Counted from the first letter of the stretch, positions 43,592 through 52,052 are shown. The stretch is 60,089 nucleotides of DNA from a virus (IMGVR_UViG_3300047496_000093:1-60089), one strand, 5' to 3'. Program-made: numbers and translations. The notes: a model not told the origin generated them from the sequence alone.

Positions 43592-44155
43592 ATGGCAATT
43601 AATCAACGGATATTTCAACAAGGTGATGGGCTTGACACCCTGCGCGATCTCGTCGAGATCGTCAAGAACCCGAAACTCATCGAAGCGGCTCATGATACTC
43701 ACCGCAAGCAACTCGCGTTGACGGTGGATGAACAGGCGCGTGTTGAAGAAGCTAAGGGTTTTATCGCAAAGCATCGCGATCTGGACAAAGGTCTGCGAGA
43801 CAGGGAAGAAGCCCTCATTATTGCGCAGCAAGAACACGCCACCGCGCTTGAGAACTTCAATACCCATCGCACTAACGAAACAGCGCGTATTGAAGATGCA
43901 TCGAATGCCATTGTAGAGAAGAGTAAAGACCAAGCCGCGGTCGATGTTAAGCATGCGCAAGAACGCACTGAAATTGAAAGAAACCGCAAAGACGTAGAAA
44001 ACCGTGCTGCGCAGATAAGTGCTGAGTATCGGAGCAAAGCAGAAGAGCTGGAGCGGCGTGAGAACGCACTTCTCGTTGGTCAAACCCAACTCACCGATGC
44101 AAAGACGGATCTTAACATCAAAGCTCAGAAATTAAAAGAAGCAGCTAGTTTTTAG
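43592..44155 (+). CDS. Coiled-coil protein in the fibre region (187 aa)
   Basis: Residues 45-180 are almost uninterrupted charged helix (VEEAKGFIAKHRDLDKGLRD, ERTEIERNRKDVENRAAQIS), predicting a long coiled coil. It may be a fibre shaft partner or chaperone. No family named. Confidence 0.55.
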   Translation: MAINQRIFQQGDGLDTLRDLVEIVKNPKLIEAAHDTHRKQLALTVDEQARVEEAKGFIAKHRDLDKGLRDREEALIIAQQEHATALENFNTHRTNETARIEDASNAIVEKSKDQAAVDVKHAQERTEIERNRKDVENRAAQISAEYRSKAEELERRENALLVGQTQLTDAKTDLNIKAQKLKEAASF

Positions 44156-44164
44156 GTAAGTAAA

Positions 44165-46468
44165 ATGGTTTTCAAGAGTTCTATAAACTCAGGTGGAGGT
44201 GGTGGGGGTGGAGTCACGTCTGTCAACAACCAGACGGGAGCCGTCACGATTCAGTCTTCTGGTGCGACTATCACTATTACCAACCCATCGGCCGGTGTTG
44301 TCAATCTCGAAGCTTCTGGTGGAGCGTCAGTTTCATTTACTGCGCTGACAAGCGGTACGAACACCGCAGCAGCCATGCATGTAGGTTCAGGTGCCACCCT
44401 CAATGCCACAGGTACGGGCACGATCACGGCAACCTCAGTACCGGCGTCTGGTCTAACCGGAACAACCATCGCCTCCAGCGTCACCGGGTCATCATTGACA
44501 GGTGTCGGTGCCTTAGCGTCAGGATCTCTTACAACGGGATTTACGCCCGTGACCGTTCCTCTAGGCGGCACTGGAGATAGTACCTTTACCGCTTATTCAA
44601 TTATCGCAGCAGGTACTACCTCCACCGGTGCCTTCCAAAACGTATCGGGTGTAGGAACGAGCGGGCAGGTACTAACATCCAACGGTGCAGCAGCGCTGCC
44701 GACTTGGCAAGCGGCCTCAGGTGGGGTTACTTCCGTTACCAATTCAGACGGTACTCTTACTATTTCACCCACGACGGGAGCGGTTGTAGCTTCTCTTGCT
44801 CTTGGTCATGCAAACACATGGACGGCAACGCAAACATTATCTGCCGCAAACTTAGCTACCGATACTACAACGGGCATGAAAATTGGCACTGCCACGAATC
44901 AAAAGGTTGGGTTCTTCAATGCTACCCCGGTGGTTCAGCAGACTGGTGATATATCAGGGGCATTAAGCACTCTTGGCTTAGTCACAAGCGGCACACTTCC
45001 TGCAGCTGATTTAACTGGCACAACGTTGCCTTCAAGCATTGTCACATCATCTCTTACGACGGTAGGTACACTGGGGTCTCTCACAGTCACGGGCAATATC
45101 GCAAACTCCGCTCTATCCGCATCTCAGGCCGTTTTCACGGACGCGTCTAAAAACCTAATCAGTGTTGCGACTACGGGAACGGGAAATGTTGTTCGCGCTA
45201 CATCACCCACCCTTATCACTCCCGCTCTTGGTACGCCAACCGCTTTAGTGCTCACTAATGCTACTGGCCTTCCAGTCGCGGGTGGCGGCACTGGAGATGC
45301 ATCATTTACCGCATATGCCGTCATAACTGGTGGAACGACTTCGACTGGGGCACTCCAGAATGTATCGGGCGTAGGTACGTCTGGTCAGGTTCTTACCTCT
45401 AACGGAGCCGGAGCATTGCCTACTTGGCAAGCGGGCGGAGGTGGCGGATCGGGATCAGCCCTTACTGATTCTATTACTCAAACCGCACATGGATTCTCAG
45501 TCCAGCAAGCCGTATATTATACTGGTTCAGCATATGCATTAGCCAAAGCTGATTCTACTAACACTTCTGATGTCATCGGCATAGTATCATCCGTCACCAA
45601 CGCGAATGTATTTGTCATCACTACGGCAGGTCGAATTACAGGACTAAGCGGTCTCACTGCGGGTACTGCATATTTCCTTGACGATTCTACTGCCGGTGCT
45701 CTGACAGCAACCGCTCCGACAGCTTCCAACCATGTTAGCAAGCCGTTATTAATCGCTGACAGCGCGACATCTGGATACTTCAATAACTATCGCGGTGAGA
45801 TTTTGGCTGTTTCTGCGGCGGTGACGTCTTTAACTGTTGCTTCTGCAAACGGATTCGCTGGTAGTTTTACGAGTGCCCCTACTCCAGTGCTCACACTTTC
45901 TACCACAGCGTCAGGCGTTCTCATTGGCGATGGGACAACTATTAGCGGTGCGAATAGAATTTCATATGAAGACACTACTAACATATTCAATATTTCCACA
46001 ATTACGGCAGGAGATAAGGCTCTAACCATTACAGATGTTACAAATAATTCTCTTTATTTCATAGATATGGAGAATGGGTCTGCCGATTCGTTATTCAGGT
46101 TTGACAATAAGGCCAGGCCAGTAACCGGCCACACTACCCCAACTATAGCTGCTGGAACTGGCGCGGGTACTTCACCTACGGTATCCGTAACAGGTACGGA
46201 TGTTAACGGTGTTGTAAGTGTGACGGCTGGTATAACGGCTGCGACGTCGGCAATTGTGGCTACCATATCCTTCTCAACAGCCTACGCCGCTGCACCTAAA
46301 ACTGTAATTATGGTTCCTGCTAATTCAGCAGCTGCTCTGCTATCGGGAGCAACCATGACGTATGTTGACCCAACGAATACCACCACTGCGCACTGGGTAA
46401 TAACGTCCGGCACTACGGGTCTCACGGCGACGGTTCAATATAAATGGCAATTTTTAGTGATCGGTTAA
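44165..46468 (+). CDS. Large tail fibre with internal duplication (767 aa)
   Basis: Shares its N-terminus with the 239-aa protein at 41256. Two copies of a module containing GGTGD(S/A)(T)FTAY, GTTSTGA(F/L)QNVSGVGTSG and QVLTSNGA(A/G)ALPTWQA occur near 138-190 and 378-422. Residues 300-370 contain SPTLITPALGTPTALVLT as in the first fibre. The C-terminal domain (about 680-767) is Thr/Ala-rich and ends VQYKWQFLVIG, a common fibre tip ending. Confidence 0.75.
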   Translation: MVFKSSINSGGGGGGGVTSVNNQTGAVTIQSSGATITITNPSAGVVNLEASGGASVSFTALTSGTNTAAAMHVGSGATLNATGTGTITATSVPASGLTGTTIASSVTGSSLTGVGALASGSLTTGFTPVTVPLGGTGDSTFTAYSIIAAGTTSTGAFQNVSGVGTSGQVLTSNGAAALPTWQAASGGVTSVTNSDGTLTISPTTGAVVASLALGHANTWTATQTLSAANLATDTTTGMKIGTATNQKVGFFNATPVVQQTGDISGALSTLGLVTSGTLPAADLTGTTLPSSIVTSSLTTVGTLGSLTVTGNIANSALSASQAVFTDASKNLISVATTGTGNVVRATSPTLITPALGTPTALVLTNATGLPVAGGGTGDASFTAYAVITGGTTSTGALQNVSGVGTSGQVLTSNGAGALPTWQAGGGGGSGSALTDSITQTAHGFSVQQAVYYTGSAYALAKADSTNTSDVIGIVSSVTNANVFVITTAGRITGLSGLTAGTAYFLDDSTAGALTATAPTASNHVSKPLLIADSATSGYFNNYRGEILAVSAAVTSLTVASANGFAGSFTSAPTPVLTLSTTASGVLIGDGTTISGANRISYEDTTNIFNISTITAGDKALTITDVTNNSLYFIDMENGSADSLFRFDNKARPVTGHTTPTIAAGTGAGTSPTVSVTGTDVNGVVSVTAGITAATSAIVATISFSTAYAAAPKTVIMVPANSAAALLSGATMTYVDPTNTTTAHWVITSGTTGLTATVQYKWQFLVIG

Positions 46469-46472
46469 TAAC

Positions 46473-47261
46473 ATGACACATACAGCATTTACACAAGCAA
46501 CAGGTAGTTTGAGCCCTTCGATTGGTACTGGTGACGTACAATTCTCCAATGGTTCTGGAGGATTTAATAATAATCAATCTGGGACGTATATTCAAACCTC
46601 CGCGATTTTATATTCTGATCCCTTTACTGGAGTCATAACCGGAAATCCTGCTGTACTTGAATATGATGGAACAGGATTACAGAGCGTTAATATCTTACCT
46701 ATTTCAACGGATGCATATACTTTAGGCAGCAAAACCAATACTAGGTTTTGGGCAGAGTTAGCAGTTAATACTATTAATCTAGAAAGTAATATAATTCCGA
46801 CCTCCAATGGGAATTCTAAAATTGGGGGCAGCGGCGCAGATATGGCCGAAGTTTGGACAGATCATATAGGGGCTGCTGGCGTCTTATGGTCATGGCCTAC
46901 TACCGATACTGCTGGTGTGATGCTTAGCAATGGTTCGGGTTCTCTAAGTTTTACGGGTTCACCTAGTCTAACTGCTTTATCGGCTGCAACTATAACCGCC
47001 ACTAGCTCATTAGTGTTTACTTCTACGCTCACTGGCCCTGGTTCTTTTAATATCGATGCATCAGGTAATTTGAATGCGACAACCATAAACATGAGCGGGA
47101 ATATTAGTACAGGCGGACAAATATCCACAAGCACTACGATCCAGGGAAGCATTATAAATGCTACGAGTACGTTTCAAATAGGAGGCACCGGAGGTTTTAG
47201 TGGCTCAGGCTCATACACAACTTTTACATTTTCCGGTGGTCTTTGTACATCAGCAAGTTAA
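46473..47261 (+). CDS. Fibre-like structural protein (262 aa)
   Basis: Asn/Ser/Gly/Thr-rich beta repeats (LGSKTNTRFWAELAVNTINL, NSKIGGSGADMAEVW) typical of phage fibre shafts, with repeated GNL/GNI turns in the second half. No chaperone domain is seen. Probably another distal fibre component. Confidence 0.62.
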   Translation: MTHTAFTQATGSLSPSIGTGDVQFSNGSGGFNNNQSGTYIQTSAILYSDPFTGVITGNPAVLEYDGTGLQSVNILPISTDAYTLGSKTNTRFWAELAVNTINLESNIIPTSNGNSKIGGSGADMAEVWTDHIGAAGVLWSWPTTDTAGVMLSNGSGSLSFTGSPSLTALSAATITATSSLVFTSTLTGPGSFNIDASGNLNATTINMSGNISTGGQISTSTTIQGSIINATSTFQIGGTGGFSGSGSYTTFTFSGGLCTSAS

Positions 47262-47277
47262 GAAAAAGGAATAAAAT

Positions 47278-47571
47278 ATGTCTTTATCATCTCTACAAAA
47301 ATCAATCTTAGGCATGGCAACTAATGACGGTGCTTTCAATCCACTACTTAAGGGGAAATCCCCTATCATGAATGTCCAGGGAAATCTAACCCAGTGGGAT
47401 GATCTTCGTACACTTATTTCGGTCATAGATGACACTGCGATGGAAACGTATCTTAGGGATTACGCACCTAAAAAACTTACTTATATTACTGAGCTAATCA
47501 CATCTCTGCAGGCGCAGATTACGTCATTGCAGGCTAAAGAAGTCGTCCTCACTGCTTATATCGGAGCATAA
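47278..47571 (+). CDS. Small protein with C-terminal coiled coil (97 aa)
   Basis: It begins MSLSSLQKSILGMATNDGAF and ends in a heptad-like ITELITSLQAQITSLQAKE. Located between the fibres and lysis genes. Function unknown. Confidence 0.52.
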   Translation: MSLSSLQKSILGMATNDGAFNPLLKGKSPIMNVQGNLTQWDDLRTLISVIDDTAMETYLRDYAPKKLTYITELITSLQAQITSLQAKEVVLTAYIGA

Positions 47572-47572
47572 C

Positions 47573-47734
47573 ATGGCAATCATAAATTTGGATGAAATGT
47601 CCATGACAGAACTTAAAGCGCTCGGTTTTGATATGCAGATGCAACTTGAAGGAGTTTCGGGGCATCTGAATGCCGTAAAATCCGCAATTAATCAAAGGCT
47701 TGCAAAAGAAGCCAAGGAAAATACACTAACCTGA
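47573..47734 (+). CDS. Small helical protein (53 aa)
   Basis: Starts one base after the previous stop. Reads MAIINLDEMSMTELKALGFD followed by a helix QLEGVSGHLNAVKSAINQRL. Coupled to the gene upstream, and may form a complex with it. Function unknown. Confidence 0.52.
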   Translation: MAIINLDEMSMTELKALGFDMQMQLEGVSGHLNAVKSAINQRLAKEAKENTLT

Positions 47735-47764
47735 TAGCCTCCTTATGTTGAAAAGTGATATAGT

Positions 47765-47995
47765 ATGGATCGTGAAACAGCCGTTGAAATAGAGCGACTT
47801 AAAGCAGGGCAAGATGCCTTGAACAAAACAGTCAATACATTAGAAGAGGAGAGCAAATCATGGAAACTGCTCGTGAGAAACACAGTATTAAAGTCGGTGA
47901 CATGGCTCCTTGGGATGGGCGTAATCGGCGTCGTTTATGGTTGGCATCTGCCAAACGAAATGCGCAAAGCTTTTATAGACTGGATTTCAAAATGA
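47765..47995 (+). CDS. XhlA-like membrane protein, holin-region component (76 aa)
   Basis: N-terminal coiled coil (VEIERLKAGQDALNKTVNTL), then one transmembrane span (VTWLLGMGVIGVVYGWHL, about 45-62) and a charged tail, the layout of XhlA-type proteins that associate with holins. Directly upstream of the lysozyme. Its stop overlaps the next start as ATGA. Confidence 0.62.
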   Translation: MDRETAVEIERLKAGQDALNKTVNTLEEESKSWKLLVRNTVLKSVTWLLGMGVIGVVYGWHLPNEMRKAFIDWISK

Positions 47996-48162
47996 AGGCG
48001 TTTTTAGTAGCTGTATCTATCATTTGCTTCTCGTATGGCGCTGTTTCTGGTGCAAGTATTCATTCTCTTTTGGAATACGAGATAGCTAAGGCAAAGACCG
48101 AAGAAGCCACGATGATTTTGATTCAATTGTCTCCTAGAGCATTGAGCGAGGTTAGCATATGA
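47992..48162 (+). CDS. Small exported or membrane-anchored protein (56 aa)
   Basis: An N-terminal hydrophobic segment (FLVAVSIICFSYGAVSGAS) could be a signal anchor or signal peptide, followed by a helix. It overlaps the lysozyme start as ATGA. Position suggests a lysis accessory protein; no family recognised. Confidence 0.5.
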   Translation: MKAFLVAVSIICFSYGAVSGASIHSLLEYEIAKAKTEEATMILIQLSPRALSEVSI

Positions 48163-48602
48163 GTGAATCACTTGAGGACAGAATTAAACGTCACGAAGGC
48201 TTTGTCGCAGTTCCAAAGCCCGATGCGAAAGGTGCTTATGTCGTCGGTTATGGTCACGATATTCCCGAATCAGAAGCGTCAAATTATTCTGCTGGTATAA
48301 CATTAGAAGAGGCTGAAAATTTACTTTCGGCAGATATTCAAAAAGCCGAAGATGGCGTATTCGGCACATTGCCATGGGTGAAGAACATATCGGAATTACG
48401 ACAAGGAGTTTTGGTGGAAATGTCTTTCCAGCTTGGCCTAAATGGTCTTCTGGGATTTAAAAATACTCTGGCTTATATCCATGGAGGTGATTACGCCAAT
48501 GCGGCTAAAGGAATGCTAAATAGTCTGTGGGCGAAACAAACGCCAGAAAGAGCCGAGGAATTGGCTGCGTTAATGCTCAATGGCGATAATATACCTGCAT
48601 AA
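48159..48602 (+). CDS. T4-type lysozyme endolysin (GH24, 147 aa)
   Basis: Cleaves peptidoglycan glycan strands. Catalytic Glu13 (RHEGF) and Asp22 fit the E-8-D-5-T spacing, but the Thr position is Val28 (GAYVVGYGH), a substitution to note. The rest follows the fold (LLSADIQKAED, LVEMSFQLGLNGLLGFKN). No signal or anchor is present, so release depends on a holin. Confidence 0.87.
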   Translation: MSESLEDRIKRHEGFVAVPKPDAKGAYVVGYGHDIPESEASNYSAGITLEEAENLLSADIQKAEDGVFGTLPWVKNISELRQGVLVEMSFQLGLNGLLGFKNTLAYIHGGDYANAAKGMLNSLWAKQTPERAEELAALMLNGDNIPA

Positions 48603-48753
48603 ACACTTGCCGGATTGGCTCAATGATATGATCGCCTATTATGATGATACGGGCGTATATCGGATGGAAGACTTGGAAAAAGCATTGAACGATGACGCAA
48701 TTTGGCCTATAATAAGTTGTTATTCACTTGTAAAAAAGGAATTATTTATATGA
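48580..48753 (+). CDS. Possible small overlapping gene (57 aa)
   Basis: An ATG at 48580 inside the lysozyme 3' end opens a frame ending with TGA at 48753, which overlaps the next start as ATGA. The product (MAIIYLHKHLPDWLNDMIAY, then RMEDLEKALNDD) looks globular. There is no strong ribosome site; translation from an internal ATG at 48628 is an alternative. Confidence 0.42.
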   Translation: MAIIYLHKHLPDWLNDMIAYYDDTGVYRMEDLEKALNDDAIWPIISCYSLVKKELFI

Positions 48754-49040
48754 CTGATGAAACGCCTGCTACGACAGACTCTCAGGTCGCTACCGAGCAA
48801 TCTCCACCTGTTGTAGCAAACCCTATTCAGGCATCCGAACAAACGGATGCATCTGTCGCTGTCACAATTTCCCCCACTTCAGACACACCCTCGGATTCCT
48901 CTATGTCTGCGCAGATTGTGGATGCTGAACATGATGTGGAACGCGATACTAGAAGTTTAATTCGTAGATTGTTAGACGAAGCCGAAGCGGATATTGACAA
49001 AGGCGAAACGTGGTTTAAAGCAGAAGTTGCGAAATTATAA
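48750..49040 (+). CDS. Small disordered acidic protein in lysis cassette (96 aa)
   Basis: AAAGGA precedes the ATG at 48750. Residues 1-55 are Thr/Ser/Pro/Gln-rich and disordered; the C-terminal part is an acidic helix (DVERDTRSLIRRLLDEAEAD). No membrane span. It abuts the holin candidate. Function unknown. Confidence 0.55.
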   Translation: MTDETPATTDSQVATEQSPPVVANPIQASEQTDASVAVTISPTSDTPSDSSMSAQIVDAEHDVERDTRSLIRRLLDEAEADIDKGETWFKAEVAKL

Positions 49041-49264
49041 TGGAAAAGCTTTATTCCATTTTCACGGACAAGGAAGGAAACCTTGATGTGTCCGTGGTTC
49101 TTGGAATAATTGCTTTCTTCGCCTTCGTCTACTTCGGCTATCACCAATACATCATCCTGGCGAAAGACTTTGATCCCCAATCCTTTGGTCTGGGTGCAGG
49201 CGGCCTTGCCGCTGGTCATGGTGCGGCAAAGCTGATGGGTAACAAGGGAGATTACGGCCAGTGA
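49040..49264 (+). CDS. Holin-like single-span membrane protein (74 aa)
   Basis: An N-terminal cytoplasmic segment is followed by VSVVLGIIAFFAFVYFGYHQYIIL, one clear transmembrane span, and a Gly/Ala-rich segment (FGLGAGGLAAGHGAAKLMG) that could be a second, weakly hydrophobic helix. Position between lysozyme and spanins supports a holin. Confidence 0.62.
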   Translation: MEKLYSIFTDKEGNLDVSVVLGIIAFFAFVYFGYHQYIILAKDFDPQSFGLGAGGLAAGHGAAKLMGNKGDYGQ

Positions 49265-49686
49265 GTCCTTATACCTCAGTAGCTATTGTTATCGGCTTAT
49301 TCGGCGGGGGCTGTATCTTGGGCTATGAATACGCTACCTATAAGGCGAAATCAGATCGGGAAGCCCAGCAAATAGCTCAAGATAACGTAACCATCACCGC
49401 TCAGAATAGCGTTATTAAGACTCAGCAAAAACAGACAATCATAACGGAGAAAACCAATGAAGCATATCATACCGGCATCGCTGCTATTGACGCTATGTAT
49501 AATGTTACCGGGGTGCAGCCAATACAAACTGCAACCAGCAACAATATACGCTCCGTACCCAATACCACCTGCGGAGTACAAACCACTAAAGTCTACAAAT
49601 TAACGCTTAAGCAATGCGACATGGAAGAGGCAAAAGCAAATGCTCTGTGGAATTGGACTAATCAACAGGCGGTTTTAATCAAATGA
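49261..49686 (+). CDS. Inner-membrane spanin, Rz-like (141 aa)
   Basis: It has a GTG start overlapping the holin candidate stop. The N-terminal span TSVAIVIGLFGGGCILGY anchors in the inner membrane, followed by a periplasmic helical part (AQDNVTITAQNSVIKTQQKQ) of typical i-spanin size. The second half is encoded by the same DNA as an o-spanin in another frame. It would bridge to the outer membrane lipoprotein to finish lysis. Confidence 0.75.
   Translation: MSPYTSVAIVIGLFGGGCILGYEYATYKAKSDREAQQIAQDNVTITAQNSVIKTQQKQTIITEKTNEAYHTGIAAIDAMYNVTGVQPIQTATSNNIRSVPNTTCGVQTTKVYKLTLKQCDMEEAKANALWNWTNQQAVLIK
49457..49603 (+). CDS. Outer-membrane spanin, Rz1-like lipoprotein, embedded in Rz (48 aa)
   Basis: Lies entirely within the i-spanin gene in the +1 frame, start ATG 49457 behind GGAGA, stop 49603. 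The signal ends in the lipobox LPGC (Cys20), followed by a Pro-rich short mature part (YAPYPIPPAEYKPL). This is the classic Rz1 arrangement: a lipidated peptide in the outer membrane whose Pro-rich tail meets Rz. Confidence 0.8.
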   Translation: MKHIIPASLLLTLCIMLPGCSQYKLQPATIYAPYPIPPAEYKPLKSTN

Positions 49687-50221
49687 GAGAGGTTACCTGC
49701 AAACGCACCAGAATAATGCCCCTGTCAATGTACCTACTGCATTTCTCGTAGGCTTTGTGCATAAGGGTAAGCACAACCTCATTACCCTGCCATCTGGCTT
49801 ATTTCAGCCTATGGTAATTAATCAGAATATGCCGTTTGCATCGCTAGGCAGCGGTTATCATATCACCAACCCATTCCTTAGTTTTATCAGGAAGGTATTT
49901 TGGCCGGAAAATGATGTGCCTACATTGCAGGTAGGGATTTTTTCAGCAGTGCTTGCGCTGAATTTAGCCATTGAGATTAATTCTGGCGGAATCAATGCCC
50001 CGCTACATTTGGCAGTAATCCGAAAAGAAGGCGAAGGTTACGTTTGCTGTAAGCTGCAAGAGGATGAAATCTCCCAACATCAAGAAAATGCAAAAGAGGC
50101 GATGCGGCACTTTGGCCAGTATCGGCATATCTTTGACACGGACAATATCGAAATCGCACCAGCAATTCCGCAATTACCGCAAGCAACGCCAATAGCACAG
50201 TTAGCAGAAGCGGAAGCATAA
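49679..50221 (+). pseudogene. 5'-truncated proteasome/HslV-like (Ntn-hydrolase) gene remnant
   Basis: The frame opens after an in-frame stop at 49676-49678 (inside the Rz 3' end) with no ATG/GTG/TTG until GTG 49757, yet coding-like sequence starts immediately (YLQTHQNNAPVNVPTAFLVG). FASLGSGYHITNPFLSFIRK, then PTLQVGIFSAVLALNLAIE and NSGGINAPLHLAVI match the C-terminal half of bacterial proteasome-like proteins as I remember them. The N-terminal nucleophile region is absent, so it is probably inactive; the family call is moderate. Confidence 0.5.
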
Positions 50222-50493
50222 TGGTCTTCGCATCATGGCGGGTAGTGATAATCGAACACATCTTTATCGTGCCATTTCTTGCTTCCCTCCGGCTCCCCCC
50301 GAAATCGCTGGTGCAAGCATTTTTCGATATAGCCAGCGGTGCAAGATGATTGCCAGAATGATTCCCGTGCCTGTGTAAACAGGGTTATTCAGAGGAAGAT
50401 AAGAAGCACCTTTTAGCAACAATCGAGAAAATATGCTGGCCTCTTAGCCCCGATTGGTCAGATGATTTATTAGGGCTGGTGAAAAAGGGCTAC
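50222..50493 (+). other. Degenerate stretch between lysis and methyltransferase genes
   Basis: No intact gene is seen. A frame open at 50362-50502 reads FPCLCKQGYSEEDKKHLLAT and IEKICWPLSPDWSDDLLGLV, protein-like but without a start, apparently the 3' end of a lost gene; it ends inside the methyltransferase stop region. With the truncated gene upstream this suggests decay of acquired DNA. The two transcripts converge here, but no strong terminator is visible. Confidence 0.4.
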
Positions 50494-51267
50494 TCAGATT
50501 AGCCCGTAGCGTTCTAGCAAATCTTCACGAATGTTCTTGTATGGAGATTTATTAGAAAATTTCTGTAGTATCAGAAAATAGCTATGATTTTTGCGGCTAT
50601 GCTGTTGTTGTACCAGTCTGCTTATCACCGGAGCATTACTACGCATAACAACGAATATATCTTTGCAGTAGAAACCCATTTTTTCATATAGATAAATAAG
50701 CTCAACATGAGTGAGCTTTTGTCTATTTGCGCTTACCTCGTCTTGGCACTTCACAACAAAAAATCCTTTGTCTTTTAGTGTGCGCTTCGCCTCAAGCCCG
50801 GTGAGCGCATATAAATCCACTACAGCATCATGATATTTTAATTCGTTGTGCGATGCTTTTCCGTTAGAATAAAATTCGCGGAATGCTTTATGAGTACCAC
50901 TACCTGCAAGGTGGCTTTCTTTTTTACGAAATAGTCCCTCCATGTAAGGGGGGTCAAAAACCAGCATGTCCAAAGATTCATTCCCATACGGTAGCTTTCG
51001 GCAGTCAACTCCGGTATCAATATCAGAGGGGGAAAAATCGTATTTGTCAGTGTCAATTGAACGCCAAAAAACACCCTTGCCGTAGGTAACATCCGCTATG
51101 CGAAACCCGGGCTTCGCAAAAAGCTCCAAGATGCACCGAAACACTTCGCTATTCCCTGATTGATATGCAGACTTGATAACATCGGAAGTGGACTTACCGG
51201 ATTGGGTGCGTTTTTGCTTTTTAGGCTCTGTAACCTCATTTATTTCTACTACAGATAAAGCTCTCAT
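50494..51267 (-). CDS. Orphan N4/N6-type DNA methyltransferase (257 aa)
   Basis: Motif IV is FDPPYMEG (DPPY 105-108), specific for amino-methyltransferases. The SAM-binding motif is a variant (RIADVTYGKGVFW, about 56-68, F-x-G replaced by Y-G-K-G). A C-terminal KNHSYFLILQKF resembles the last strand of these enzymes. No restriction endonuclease is adjacent, so it would protect phage DNA or mark the host. It lies alone, opposite to the lysis genes, typical of an accessory gene. Confidence 0.82.
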   Translation of the reverse strand: MRALSVVEINEVTEPKKQKRTQSGKSTSDVIKSAYQSGNSEVFRCILELFAKPGFRIADVTYGKGVFWRSIDTDKYDFSPSDIDTGVDCRKLPYGNESLDMLVFDPPYMEGLFRKKESHLAGSGTHKAFREFYSNGKASHNELKYHDAVVDLYALTGLEAKRTLKDKGFFVVKCQDEVSANRQKLTHVELIYLYEKMGFYCKDIFVVMRSNAPVISRLVQQQHSRKNHSYFLILQKFSNKSPYKNIREDLLERYGLI

Positions 51268-51348
51268 AATTAACCCAAATAAGTAGGCGCGTTTTGAAAT
51301 TAGATTAATTCTGAGCTATGCTAGGGAAATTGCAAGTCTTATAATTTT

Positions 51349-51714
51349 TCAAGTGTATGTGCGAAGTGCCGTAAGCACTCCGGCGTAACGGCTGGTTATC
51401 CGATAGCCTGCTCTATTAGCAGCCTCACGCCTATTAACCGGAGCGCGGCATAGAATGCCACGGGCAGAATCGCTTAGTTGCGCTATGGCACTGCGGGTAA
51501 CATCTGATTCTATAATATGACCATCCCTCAATAATGGCGACAGCACCAGATTGATGATAGCACGGTTATTGCCGCAAGCTCCCGCCACCTCATGAATGAA
51601 TGCGGCAATTAGGGAGGTTGAGGCGGTCGCCGAGGCATCCAGCCGTAACTGGCTTGCAAACCGCTGCAATGCTTCCGTAGCATAACGGATGGCAATACGC
51701 ATCAGATCGCGCAT
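51349..51714 (-). CDS. Hypothetical helical protein (121 aa)
   Basis: Starts MRDLMRIAIRYATEALQRFA behind a weak GGAAC and is predicted helical throughout, with Ser/Ala/Arg-rich composition. Its neighbours are degraded frames, so it may be an intact relic of an acquired segment. No family recognised. Confidence 0.38.
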   Translation of the reverse strand: MRDLMRIAIRYATEALQRFASQLRLDASATASTSLIAAFIHEVAGACGNNRAIINLVLSPLLRDGHIIESDVTRSAIAQLSDSARGILCRAPVNRREAANRAGYRITSRYAGVLTALRTYT

Positions 51715-51746
51715 GTGCTGTTCCCTGTCGCCTATGCCTTCGGCGG

Positions 51747-52019
51747 TTAAATCGAAGTGGTGGGATTCTTGCCGTAAATCGGCTTGAAATAAATGCGCTT
51801 CCCCCTAAAGACCTTGCCCGCCCGAAATTGCAACCCTTCGGCCTGTACGGGACGTGACACACCAGCACCGGGATTATAGACGCTGAATAAGGCAGCGGGT
51901 ATATTCTTATGCCTATGTGGTTTGGTTTTGTGTTGTGGATTGCTATTTGTGGAGCACTTGTAGGCTGCACAAATCATTCCGACTTTCCGTTTCAAGCTTG
52001 TAGCCTTGACCGGCTGCAT
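51747..52019 (-). pseudogene. Possible broken frame, beta-rich (90 codons)
   Basis: The C-terminal half (FSVYNPGAGVSRPVQAEGLQ, FRAGKVFRGKRIYF) looks coding, while the N-terminal half is low-quality and conflicts with a plausible lipoprotein frame on the other strand. Probably the end of a gene that lost its start, or not a gene. Confidence 0.25.
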
Positions 52020-52052
52020 TGCGAGATTAGTCAGGATTGGGCAAAAGTTTAA
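51915..52052 (+). CDS. Possible small lipoprotein (45 aa)
   Basis: MWFGFVLWIAICGALVGC is a signal sequence with lipobox LVGC (Cys18), followed by a short Cys/Asp/His-containing mature peptide ending WAKV. An in-frame ATG at 51909 is an alternative start. The ribosome site is weak, and an opposite-strand frame overlaps, so this is tentative; an immunity or exclusion lipoprotein is one possibility. Confidence 0.35.
   Translation: MWFGFVLWIAICGALVGCTNHSDFPFQACSLDRLHCEISQDWAKV

Noticed and set aside
38489-47261. Diversity-generating retroelement, as in BPP-1
   Set aside because: No reverse transcriptase with a YxDD motif and no template/variable repeat pair were seen anywhere in the window.
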